Below the pieces are notes generated by a model. The model was not told the DNA's origin. It saw only the letters and a list, made by a program, of their open reading frames with translations, and did no database searches. Positions 15,101-26,700 of a stretch of DNA of 64,000 nt are shown one piece after another. The DNA comes from Phoronis australis (lineage: Eukaryota; Phoronida; Phoronidae). Numbering within the stretch: the first letter of the stretch is position 1; every line of letters starts with the position of its first letter. Position numbers and translations under genes: made by a program. The stretch lies in contig NMRA01000040.1 of assembly GCA_002633005.1 (NCBI GenBank), forward strand, positions 678,395 to 742,394, written 5' to 3'.

Positions 15101-18100
15101 AATTTTTTACGGCAATAAAGTACCACACTCGTGTATTGCTGACATCAGCCGAGAGGGATATCGGTGGAACCCTGCAACTATTGACACGGGGGAGGGGAGT
15201 TGCCCTCACTCAAACAGGGGGAGGTGTAAAGCCAACAAAACATAAAACCTGTTGAAATTGGTGNTGGCTACTGAGGAAAGGGGAAAAATAGGCAGGTGGC
15301 ATTGTGGCTTCTGGGGTGCACCAGGCGTGCTCAGGTCACACAGTTGAGCCCATTGCAATAATTACCTGATTAAGACTCAAGGCGATTCCTCAGCATGAGG
15401 TTCCTCGTGAGTAAAGTCTTCTAATCTTCCCGTTTTTTCAGGAAATTAGAAAGGCTGTTGCACGGGCATGATCTGACCACGAGGAAAGGGCAGACGTGAG
15501 TTCCTATCTTCTTAGACCCTCTTAAAGAAAGTCTTCTTTCGAAGCTATTGTAAACCAGAAATGCTTTGTGTTTCGAGTCTAGTTCTTGAAAATTTTAGAC
15601 TAAAAGTTGACATCCAATTTTGTCAACTATTTACCATGATTTCCACTCATAATCAGAGCCACCAGGTGCTGAATATTTTCGGATTTATCCTCAGTCATCT
15701 TATCTATATGTGCCAGTTCATGTATTTAATCGCTAATCCAATTATTAGGAGAAGGTTGTTAATTATAGCTTAGGCAGTAAAGTAAATAAAATTTGTTGAC
15801 AGGCAGAAACCTGTTTACTCGATCTGTCCATCATTTCACGAGCCAGACTCTCGTGTTGAAACGGACATAATTAATCCCACGTTTGTTGTGAGTCAGGGTT
15901 AGTAATAGAATTAACAGGTTCGACGTTTTGACACTTACGCGCATTTGCAAGTGATGTTAATTTCGTAAAAAGTACAGGCTGGGCTCAAACTATAGCCGAA
16001 CATATTACACATATTTGATATTACTGTCGAACTTGGCTCAGTCCCTTGATATTTCTGTACCTTAAACGTTTTTAACTCCGTATAATTCACAAAAATGTTA
16101 TTTATTTTTTCATTGACATATTCCAATTATTTGCAATCGCCAGGTATATTTTAGTACATATGATTGGATTGCTTTTTGAAATTAATTGTTCTTTTATGTC
16201 CAAATTCTAAAATTGTAACCCCAACTGGCGAGCTGCAGCCATTTTAGTTTTATTGGTCTTGTTTACAGGTGTGTAATAAAACTGTACGTTGCATCCTGTT
16301 CACAAAATATAACCAAACTCACCAATCCAATGAACAAAATACATGCAGTTTAGCTCAAGGTTCCTCCCACAACACGCCCATTGGTCACTCAAACTGTCAA
16401 TCAGATTCTATTATATTCCTTGCTTGGGCATAGTTTTCGTCTGAATTCTCACCTTTAGCTGCTGTGACGCTGACCCCTACCACTGATCGGTGCTATAAAT
16501 AAAGATGCATTGTATGACTTTAACTATAAACAATTTTCTTAATACAGACCCAGAAACGATCCTAATCCCTGTTCCTTGTTTGCCAGTCTTTCACTCGCTA
16601 TAGGTGTGAACAATTACCGCGGGTCCCATAGAAGTGTCAGCGTGCCTATACGGCGATTTTTGGGTTGATTGCGTTCGTTTACTGGAAAACAAGACGAAGC
16701 GGAAGAAAATTGACCAATGAGAATGTCAAAACAAATTTCAACATAACTTGCCAGTTGTTAGATAATGTTAGTAATGACTGAAGACAAATAAAATTTGAAA
16801 TCTGACTATTATATTCGAAAGTGTCATGTTTAGCTTGCTAACACGAGTCTTGTCGAACACTGAACGTTAGGTGGGATGCCGTTTTGGACTAAGCCATTTT
16901 TATAAATGTATTTGGCGTAATTTCCAATAAATAATTTGTCATGTCAATTAGCATATGAAAAGCAACACGGTAACTTAGTTTCAGTACGCCGTGATATCCG
17001 TTTTCGGGGAATGGTAAACATTTCATCTTCGTATTTTACACATTGTCTGTTGTATTAAAGAAAATATGACCTTCTGCACTATCAAAACTGAGTATTATTT
17101 CAATGGTGTGAAGACAGCGCAATTGAGGAAAAGTGCCAAGCTGTTCCCACGGTTGACTGCGGTGTACACTATCTTACGAAAGAGTCAGTTTGTTTATTCC
17201 AGCTTCCCCTCAAACAATAAAGAGATCTATCTTGCAACAAAATGGTAGTTTCTCGTCTCATTATCGCCATTAAGTGCCAACAATACGCCTTCGGGCATAC
17301 TATAGAGTTCTTAAAGATTACACTCAGCGGGACGTTCAGCCTATCGTTTCTTGGTAGTCCATTCCGCTGCATTTCACCCTCGACTAATCCGACATGACAA
17401 ACCCTGCTAATCGCTCTTATCCTAATAATATAGTGAGTTTCTATTCTTCGGATGTGGCCACATCAGTATGATTACCCAAAGTTTTCGCTCTTTGAGCAAA
17501 ACCCCGACTGAAGTCGAATAAAGGCGTCAAATTCTTGGCATAAGTTTGTTTTAGTGGAGAGTGTGCGTATTCATCGGAGTCCACTCAGAGGCTCCAAAAC
17601 GAATATAAAAACCAAAGTTGACAGCTCTCGTACTATTGAAATTTCCTTAATGCAAGGTCTGTAATCGGCTATCATTGTATAGATCATAGTCACGCGGCTT
17701 TATGTTATACTATTTATGACGCTTCTGTCCGAGCTTTTATGGGCAACAAAACGTCAACGGCTATCCCTTCCTCTGTAATAATCTCTAAGTGAAACTTTTT
17801 CTTTAGATCACTGATTCAATTCTTGTGTATGTGTTGATCTATAAACGACTAAAACCATGGTAGATATTTGGTTTCACTCCAAACTGTGAGCGATCACTAC
17901 CACTTGTGCTAGTGATACGATAATTCAGTGATTTTACAGTAAAAGCCATAACCCGACGAACTGACAGATGTCATCGATTTACAAAGTTTACCGTTGACTT
18001 TTTTGTTTTATGTCCGATCACAGGGTTGGTAGTTTCACCAAGAGCTCTGAACACCAAGCTGTATATTATAAACCAATTGATAATATTTACTTGGTAATTC

Positions 18101-18739
18101 AGAAGTGAACATTTACACTCTTACGAAATTATTTCGGAGGAGTACGTACCTCCCTCTCCTGCCTCTTTTTAAAAACAAATAAATTCATGTAAAGTATACA
18201 TCAACAGACGTGTTCCAAAGTTTATTTATGAATTCATTATTTTCAAACATTTGTTATTTGCAAAATAGACGTAAGAGGATTTCAAATTTTCAAATGCGGC
18301 GTACACTTCGCTTGGGAATTACACGTGAACGTACAGACTGATCCTGATAAGGAAGGTCTATTCAAGCTTTTGCAACAAGGTGAAAAGGGTCATTTTTCGG
18401 CAGCATAGAAAAGTTTTCGGAAGCCGTCTGAGCGATGCGATACAACTTACTTCCAAACCCGTGACAACTGTTGGAAAGTTCTGCAAATAATTACGCATGC
18501 GCACATTACTTTCGTGTTTACGCCTGTCTGCAGAGGTGAGTAATGAAAGTGTCAATCAAGCTGTAACTGACCAATCGGGTGACGTGATCCTCAAACCTTT
18601 CAATCCCACTCATGCTGGGTGCCTAACAAGATACGACCATTCTGAGGTTGCTTGTCGTCACTGAAGCGCTATTGAAAAGTTTTGTTTGTGTGGACTAGCC
18701 CCACTGCGCTGACTGACAGAAGGTTTTATCATTGAAATT
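12184..18739. other. Proximal upstream region of Zic, no gene recognised
   Basis: No open frame here resembles a known protein. The stretch 14730-15120 is unusually rich in homeodomain-type TAATTA/ATTAAT strings and also has ATGCAT and TTTGATAAC, making it a candidate regulatory element by composition only. One unresolved base (N) lies at 15264. The Zic transcription start cannot be located by eye: no convincing TATA box sits just upstream of 18740. Confidence 0.45.
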
Positions 18740-19703
18740 ATGGATCACACTTTAACACAGAGTCACTCGCCGTTAAGATTAGTCGTTGCCTGTCCGTCAA
18801 CTGTGACGCACCGAGAGCTCAACAGTGTTTATGATTTTTGCCAGCCACCCGCTGCAAGCAAGCATCCAAGCGATCGAGCATCGGATATGATCAGCCCATT
18901 CATGGAATCCGCTCATCTGCCCCCGGGGGCACTGAAGTTGAGTCCGCCGCATCATACAGATTCAAGTTATGCTCAAAGTTTACAAAATCAGTATGGTCAA
19001 TCGAATGGCTACGGTGTCCCACACAGCGTGGACAGTTACGCTGCAAGAGACTTTTTATTTCGCAGACAACACATGGCGGGGATCTCGGATTCACAGAATA
19101 TGTTTTCATCTTCGAACATTCACATGGGCCACCACCAAGACCCGACATCAAGTGCTGTTATATTCCCAGGTTTCCACGACACCCAGTCTCACATGAACCC
19201 CCAGGTACGCCTTAGTATTCCCGGTGCAGACATGTACGGTCGTCCGGACCAGTACCAGTACGGGGGACACAGAGCCGACGCGTACCCCGGGTCGCAACAC
19301 CATCTACAACATATGAACCATATGAATATGGCTAATATGGGACCTCACGCCCCTGGGGCATTTTTTAGATATATGCGACCCCCAATCAAGCAAGAGCACA
19401 CGTGTTTATGGGTGGATCAAGAACAGAGTGAACCTAAAAAACCATGTAATAAGACATTTCATACGATGCACGAAATAGTGACTCATATCACAGTCGAACA
19501 TATTGGCGGGCCTGAGCAGACGAACCATGCTTGCTACTGGCTGAACTGCGCACGCGATGGCAGACCATTCAAGGCGAAATATAAACTGGTGAATCACGTT
19601 CGGGTTCATACTGGCGAAAAACCATTTCCCTGCCCATTTCCAGGATGTGGAAAAGTGTTTGCTCGGAGTGAAAATCTCAAAATCCATAAAAGAACCCACA
19701 CAG
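18740..19703 (+). CDS. Zic: Zic family zinc-finger transcription factor, coding exon 1 (fingers 1-3)
   Basis: Encodes residues 1-321 plus the first base of codon 322. Zic proteins are nuclear C2H2 regulators of neural, mesodermal and left-right patterning that bind GC-rich sites and interact with Gli and TCF factors. Visible landmarks are ISPF (51-54) and GALKLSP (63-69), similar to vertebrate INPF and AFKLNP; the ZOC motif RDFLFRR (103-109); IFPGFH (141-146); QVRLS (155-159); and the pre-finger ZF-NC block [14 protein letters not shown] (206-219). Finger 1 uses C222, C236, H249, H254 with the wide cysteine spacing typical of Zic. Finger 2 uses C265, C270, H286, H290; finger 3 uses C298, C303, H316, H320. 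The start is supported by an in-frame TGA at 18710-18712 and no intervening ATG. The usual Zic N-terminus (MLLD) is absent. The exon ends at donor GTACGT (19704); reading on would add 27 intron-encoded residues before a stop. Confidence 0.96.
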
Positions 19704-22700
19704 GTACGTGCAATAAGTACGAACGTACGGACCATCATGTCCAACCATTTTTCTTATTTTCGAAATCAAGGTCAGCAACATGCATTTAAGTTATCAGAAC
19801 GGATCAAAAGCAATAAAATACTTTTTCGCGTAATTTATTATACTATAATTTAGCCAGACATTAAATGACAAATTATACGTCATGGCTAAAGAGTTTCCCA
19901 TTTTTAAGCTTTCCAAATTAACCAGCAACTCTGCTGTTGGGCCTGAGTCGACAGATGTAACGATTTTTTTGAAAATTTAAAATGAAATGAACGAACTTGT
20001 CAAGTTGCGATACTTCAGAAGCATAATGACCCGTTTAATTTGCACAATGGAGCGATCTTAGGCATACTCTCATTAAAAACACTAGTACACCGCTCTTTGA
20101 ATAGATTCAATTCAAAACCGACACTGTAGCAAGTTTCCACGGAATGATAATTGAGATTCAAGATGTCTAGGGCAAAGCTAAGAGACGTTAAGTTCTAGTT
20201 TTATTTTTAAGAGTCATTTCATTGTCAGTTTCGCTCACTTTGCACCGCTCGCAAATCTTAGAACGAGTACCATAATTCATGTCCGTCAGCATACTCGTAA
20301 AAAGTCCATCGTAGGACGGGTCAGCGAAAACTTTTTGTGATCGTTGCCGTGTTTACTTGAAATGACTGTGGGAATTAGATGTAGATTTTCACGACGCACA
20401 AACGATGAACCTCAGGCTCCAGAGACTGTTGGACTTTGGGATCGATTGGGTTAGACCTGCGATGAAATTCACCATTTATCCCCGAGCGAGTAAACTGTTT
20501 GCGGCTTCGAATTTCCGAGAATTTCGACTATGCATTCGGAGCCTCACTTTCCCATAACTTCGAAACAATCAGCACTAATTGTTTACTGAAATGCTACGTA
20601 ATAAAGCCCAATTTACCACATGTTTAGGCCATCAGCGTAAATCTTCAAACGACCTTCTCCTTCCCTGGCCGGGACGCTGCTTAATTGCCGTCAAATTACA
20701 CTAAACATAAAACTTACAACCGGATCACTTTAAAATCGATTTTTATTAGTTTAACCAACAGCTATCTGTGAAATTCACTCTTACATATTTCATTTATTTT
20801 CGTGGAACGTTATTTACGTATATTTCGCGCAACTAACCATCAAGTTATTTTCGAGTAACATTTTAATCCGTTTTCCTTGCCTTTTAAATAGAATATTGTA
20901 GGTTTCCTTTTATGTTTCCTATAATTCACAGCCTTCAAATAATTAAAAAGTAATAGTTATAATCTATTTTGTGCACTGTAATTAGTTCTCTGCACCACCC
21001 AGCGTAAACTTTGACACGTTTGGATATTTGCCTTCTTTTGGTGTCTATCTGGACTAACTACATCAGGATTTCGTTTCCAGTTGCGCAATGACACGCGTAG
21101 TGTTGACTGACGCACAGACAGTGTCAAATTGAGAACACGTCTACTTCCTGCTGGAACTTAGAAGTTATAATTAACTCAGTGCTTAACTAAAACTCAAATA
21201 AATATAAACACCTGATTGATCCCGAATGATTTTCTATGTATTCATGGTTGCCAGGAACAAAAATCGTGGGCATGTAAGTAATTTATTAATCAGAAATCAA
21301 TATGAAAACATTTCACCGCCGCAGACAATTAGAAGTCGAGGGTTTGCTATCTCCGTAAATGAAAATGCCGGAGTGCTCATTTCGAATCGTGCCTGTTAAT
21401 TAAAATGGCTTTGATCATCAATATTGCATGCATTTAATAAAACAAAAGCGACTGCACAATTCGGATTAAATGCAAAGGTCATAATTATTTCATTTCTTCA
21501 TTTCAAACCGAAGCCAAATCGTCTAAGTTAATCGCCGTGCGCTCTATTGTTTCGCTAGTGATGTCTTTTTAATGTGTGGGGTGAACAGAATACAAACGCA
21601 CCATTTAATGCCGTTGTTTGATGTTTTTCAGTCTAATAGGCCATAGGTCATTTAGAAAGTGAACTTCGAGAAAACAAAAGCTGGCGATACTTGAACCTGT
21701 TTCTATAGTATTCGACTTTTTCGACTTTTTGTGTTCTCGAATTAGGATTAAACGTTGCCTGCCCATATCAAAATGAGTTCGGAGTAATGTGTATTATTAC
21801 GGTAAGCAAAACAAGTTTTTTGGTTGCAGCATTAAAGTGAGTTCAGTTTAATAAAATTATTATTAAGTAAATCAACCTTTCGATCCCAGAGCATTTGACT
21901 GTATTGTGACCATTTAATGTTACTCGGTAATTTGCGTTAAACAACGGAGTAATTGAAATAGCCAGAGTGTGTATTGTCTATTGTGCTGGATTTATTACGT
22001 AATTTTGGGGGGAAACAATTATTGGTTAATCCAATATGGCCCGGAAATTGTCACTTGTCATTAAACTCAGGAACCGTGGAACACGTGTTGTGGTAGCCAA
22101 ATTCTCCTAAATGAGTCTCACCCTTTTCGCATACACGATCGCCACAAATTAACTCACGTCTATGTCGTGTCTGTCCGCTGCACTTGTTGCGCGAACTGAG
22201 TTAATTCTGCAAGTCTGTAATGATCTAATATACAATCCAATACACGCTGCAAATCTCGTACACAATACTTTCTTTTACTGGAGGTATCACAATTGCACAA
22301 GGAGTTGTTTCCTGTCGAAATTGATTTTCAAATTAGGACCAGTTTCACGGAAACCTGAACTGGTTGAAGTTATAAAGTTGAGAGTAAAATTGAAGTGCTA
22401 TCACATTGAAATGAAATTTTGTGCCCCTTCCAGTGTCTTATTTTCAAACACTTTCTTTTTTGCAACTGTTTACATTTCCAGGATTCTCAATGAGCAAACA
22501 TTCAAACATGGTACAAATTCCGCGTCATGTTTTAGTGTCATAGTTTCCTTCCTGTTAATTCGCAAAACAACTATTGCTTACATATTATTTACCTATTATT
22601 TGCCTATTCGGCAATAGTCTGATGTAAAGTGCCCGTATTTTGATAGCCAGTTTGATGCCCGCTATTCAGTGGAGAAAACTGGTTCTCAAAATTCAAGCAC

Positions 22701-23178
22701 GTTATTACAGACCATTACCGAAAAAAGTCTTTCAATCATGGCTTGAAATTTTAAACATGGCTCCAGGCTTTTCAAACATGGCTCTCGAGATTTTCAAACA
22801 CATGTATGGAGAAATGTGATTTTTGCATGTCACGTGACGCCAGAGATAGCCAAAATGTGTGGTCCCCTTGTAGACAGGTCTGCATCGGAAAATAAGTATA
22901 TTTTTGTTGTCAATCACTCGGTGTTTTTCATTTCTCGGACCAACTTAAACTTCTAAAGCATAACTCGTATGTTATGGGATCCTGTTGTTTTTAGTTCAGC
23001 GGTCAAATTAAATATTGAACAAAAATACATTTTGTTTGGCTGTATTCGCCTATTGGTCTATTAAGTTTGCATTAGCGACTGATCTACACTTTGTGCTTGT
23101 AGTTCTTTCTGACTAGAGTTTGTTCAGGAGTTTTTCAGTTAACACCCTTGTTTCATTAACAGCCAATTTGCATTACAG
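19704..23178 (+). other. Zic: Zic intron (phase 1, between fingers 3 and 4)
   Basis: 3475-bp intron with donor GTACGT at 19704 and acceptor CATTACAG ending at 23178; it splits the glycine codon of the finger 3-4 linker (HTG|EKPF). An intron at this place is known from many bilaterian Zic genes. The 151-codon open frame at 22162-22617 has no recognisable domain and is no longer than expected by chance. The stretch around 21395-21460 clusters TTAATTAA, CTTTGATC (TCF-like), TTGCATGCAT (POU-like) and ACAAAAG (Sox-like), and 22041-22062 has GGTTAATCC (Otx-like); these are only enhancer candidates. Confidence 0.85.
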
Positions 23179-23726
23179 GTGAGAAGCCGTTCAGGTGTGA
23201 GTTCGAGGGGTGCGACCGTCGCTTCGCCAACAGCTCCGACCGCAAGAAACATTCTCATGTGCACACTAGCGACAAGCCGTACAACTGCAAGATTCGTGGG
23301 TGTGACAAGAGCTACACACATCCTAGTTCCTTAAGGAAACACATGAAGATCCATTGCAAATCGCCGCCACCTCCCGGATCGACGCCGTTCGGCTCCGAGG
23401 GCGGCTCCCCGTGCAACGACTCGACCGGTGAGAGTGCGCCTCCGACGCCCGAACCAGCGCCCACCAGCCACGCTAGTCAACTACCTCAGCCGTCGCCGAC
23501 GGAGACGACGAGCAGCAATGCGTCGATGAACACTTCGACGTCATCGACGTCGAACAACGTGATCGGCAACCACCCGACCAATCTGAGCGAATGGTACGTC
23601 TGCCAGAGCGCCGGCATGCCGACACCGCCCAGCAACGAACACTCTCCGGTTAGTGTCTTGCCGCATCATTTGCCCCACCATCATGGCATACCTTCGCTAC
23701 ACCACACGGCTGTCGCCCAATACTAG
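23179..23726 (+). CDS. Zic: Zic, coding exon 2 (fingers 4-5 and C-terminal region)
   Basis: Completes codon 322 and encodes residues 323-503, ending at TAG 23724-23726. Finger 4 uses C328, C333, H346, H350 and contains [12 protein letters not shown]. Finger 5 uses C358, C363, H376, H380 and contains [16 protein letters not shown], which is highly characteristic of Zic/Gli. The finger 5 cysteines are four residues apart; vertebrate ZIC1-3, as I recall them, have two. The tail is rich in Ser, Thr and Pro, then has NLSEWYV (456-462), matching the EWYV at the very end of vertebrate ZIC1-3. Here 41 more residues follow, His-rich near the end. The reading frame from exon 1 is preserved and the total length, 503 residues, is normal for the family. 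The exon is distinctly GC-richer than its surroundings. Confidence 0.96.
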
Positions 23727-26700
23727 TTGCGCGTGCGGCGCCTGCCGTGAATTGAGCATTCCTCGGTTACTGAAATTCGCGCTTCTGCGACAGGACCACC
23801 ATGACAAGCATTTTCCAGAACTGTGTCGGGTGTTCAGATAATGCACTCCGGCATTGGCTGTCGTGTGTTGGTTTCGTCGGTTTGGTTGTAGTGGCGGAAG
23901 GGGGCGTGCTGCTTCGAACTTGGTGATTTTGCCTGCGAGGGCCGAAACGTCTGTCATAGTGAGCGCGTTCTATGCATGATTCTTCGTGAGTTTCCCGAAG
24001 GAAGTGCACGGAATTGCGGACGAGTGCATTACTGAAGGGTGTATACTTGACTGTGTATAATGTTTAGTTAATGGTCACATCGATACGTCTCTTTTTGCCA
24101 GTGATGCATTGGCTGATACGTTGTCACTTGTGCAATATTTACACAATGTTCTGGTTTCGATTTTCCTCTTACCACACGTGACAGTAAGCGACAAATGATT
24201 TGATCGTTCTACCCACAAATTTCATATTTTTCAGAGTTAATCGAATTCTAAGTAGATTAAGACAAGTGTACGCTTCTGAAATGTCATTAGTGTTAAATGC
24301 AAAGCTGTTGTTTTTCTTGTAAAGAATATTGTTTTTGTGTTGTAAAGGTTCAGGGTTTAGCGTTACCGGTTGAAAGTGATAAATGACATTACATATTTAT
24401 TTTTGGTCAATAGTAAGCAACTAAGATGCCGTCTTCTTGCCCGTTTGGTATCGGTTCTGTTGGAGTGAGTGGTGTAATTTATTATTTAGTAAAGTGTCTT
24501 CATATTTAATGGTGCTTATGTCGTGTCGGCAGTTTTTCACTTCACCTCACTTCTAGTCATGCGAAAGTTAGAAAGTCACAACGGAGTTCTGATTTTAAGA
24601 TTAAGCTGTGTATCTGATTCCAAAAGTAAGATCAACTTGCACCTCATTGACAAATCTCTTCGAGACGATCATAGGTTACCGTCTTAATTATTTTGTTCCA
24701 CGCACTATTGTCTTACACCCTAATGGAATTGTTTTTTTTTCCCGATTTCATTTCCCTGTGCAGCACCGTGACATAATTAATTGGTGTTAATTGATAAATT
24801 AAAAAAGTGATTATTTCTACTACAAGACGAATACTCCACTAAGGTGTGGCTTGTTGATGTAAGACATTCAAATCTAGTCATGAACTGTGTCTTGTCTAAG
24901 TCAAGACACGTGTCAACGACACGTGAGGATTTTATTTTCATCAGAGACTATATTTATTTACGTTGTTTGGTTCTATTGTTCGCTTGTAAATTAGATTAGT
25001 TTCAACAAATGTCATTATTCAAAGGTGTAAATATAATTTTTGATTTCCACTTGATTCTTGTTTATTTCCTGTTACTGTCTTACATATTGTGAAAGTAAGT
25101 AAACGCTTTCCACAATTAACTGGCGAAAATTTATATTATTTCATGAAATGCATTGACAAGTAAGTGAATGGAATTTTTGTTTTCATTTACGAATCCAGAC
25201 GAATTACAGTAAGTTAATTTCGTCACACGTCTCAAGTGGTTGTCTGCTTTCCGTGTGAGGTCAGACGTTTGGAGACGTCACACTAGGTCGATGCGCACGA
25301 CTCTACGCATCCAAGTTGTGGAAATATAGCTAGTGACGTAGAAAACCAGCAGCGCAAAGCGTTTTGAACACGACTCCTTGGTTTGAGGCACTCAATTACT
25401 GCAAACGCGTTATATGTACTACAAAATTTGAATAAATTAGCAACAAAAACTGCACACAATAAGAGTCACATATAGAAACCTGTATTTCGAAATATGTCTT
25501 ACAGAAATCTTAGCATTCAGTAACTTTTGACAGAAAAAAACACCGAGTTTGACAAAAATGAAACACCTACGGCAACGTACTGCTGCCAATTTTCCAAATA
25601 CATTGTTGCTAAAACAAGAAATCCGTTCACATAACGTGTTGTGGAGCAAATCAATCGAGCGTTATGTTTCATACTAGGGGGTCACTAAGTGCAAATTACA
25701 CGAGCGGTAACGAGCATTTGGAATTCCTGAAATCAATGTTTAAGAATCAAATATTTCGATAACACAGTGTGGAAAGCTGCTAACGTTAATTACTATATTC
25801 AAAGTCCGGTGATTTGTTGAAACGTCTTTACTTGATTCACACCGCTTTCGCGCAATTATTTAAGCCTGTTTTACAAAAAACACAAATGACCTATTACAGT
25901 TAATGATGGAAACTGTAGTCAAATCACAGTCCATGCTACCATAAAACCCCCACGCGTTGCAGTGACGAATGAATTTACTAACTACATCCGAACAAAAGCG
26001 TAAAAATAACATAAGGGCTGCTATATGGCCGATCACAGTGTGACACCCCGTCGCGCTATTCACGAAGGCGATAAAAGTGTGAATTTTGCTGCATACCATA
26101 AGATTGGAGCCCGCTGAGTTAAGGATTTGTCGCTTACTATCGCTTACTCGACCGTTTCATGTTTACAAATTTATTTACATTACAAATCTTATCACTGTAT
26201 TCAAACCCGTCAGGAACGTTGAAACGATGAACTGCTACCGCAAACCTATGTTGTTGTGTGAGGATTGCGGAAGCTGTCAGACTTCCTGAACCAGTTAGTG
26301 TATTCAAAAAGAAAACATTGATTGATTCATTGATTGATCCGTTGATTTATTTGAAATAAAACCAAAATTGCTATGCGATACAATGGGAAGTACACAGGGC
26401 AAAAATGAGGCCGACACACGAACTACAAAGGTTGACAAGTTTACGTAAAATAATGAAAGTAAAACAATGTAGGGATGACCCCAAAAAGTGGTCACGTGGT
26501 CCGAATGAAAACCAAATTTATGTAATACATTTCATAAAAAAGGCATTTCGATGTACCATTAATAGTAAAAGAGCATCTCAAAATTGGCAAACGCGTATCT
26601 AATCTACGTTTCATGTTATAAAATCATTAAACAAGGGCAAACTGTAATAGCAAAGAATGAAAATCAACCAAATTTTAGAAATTGTATTTGGCGATTGTCC

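Noticed and set aside
22162-22617. 151-codon frame in the Zic intron
   Set aside because: No known domain, and its length is within chance expectation for this base composition and window size.
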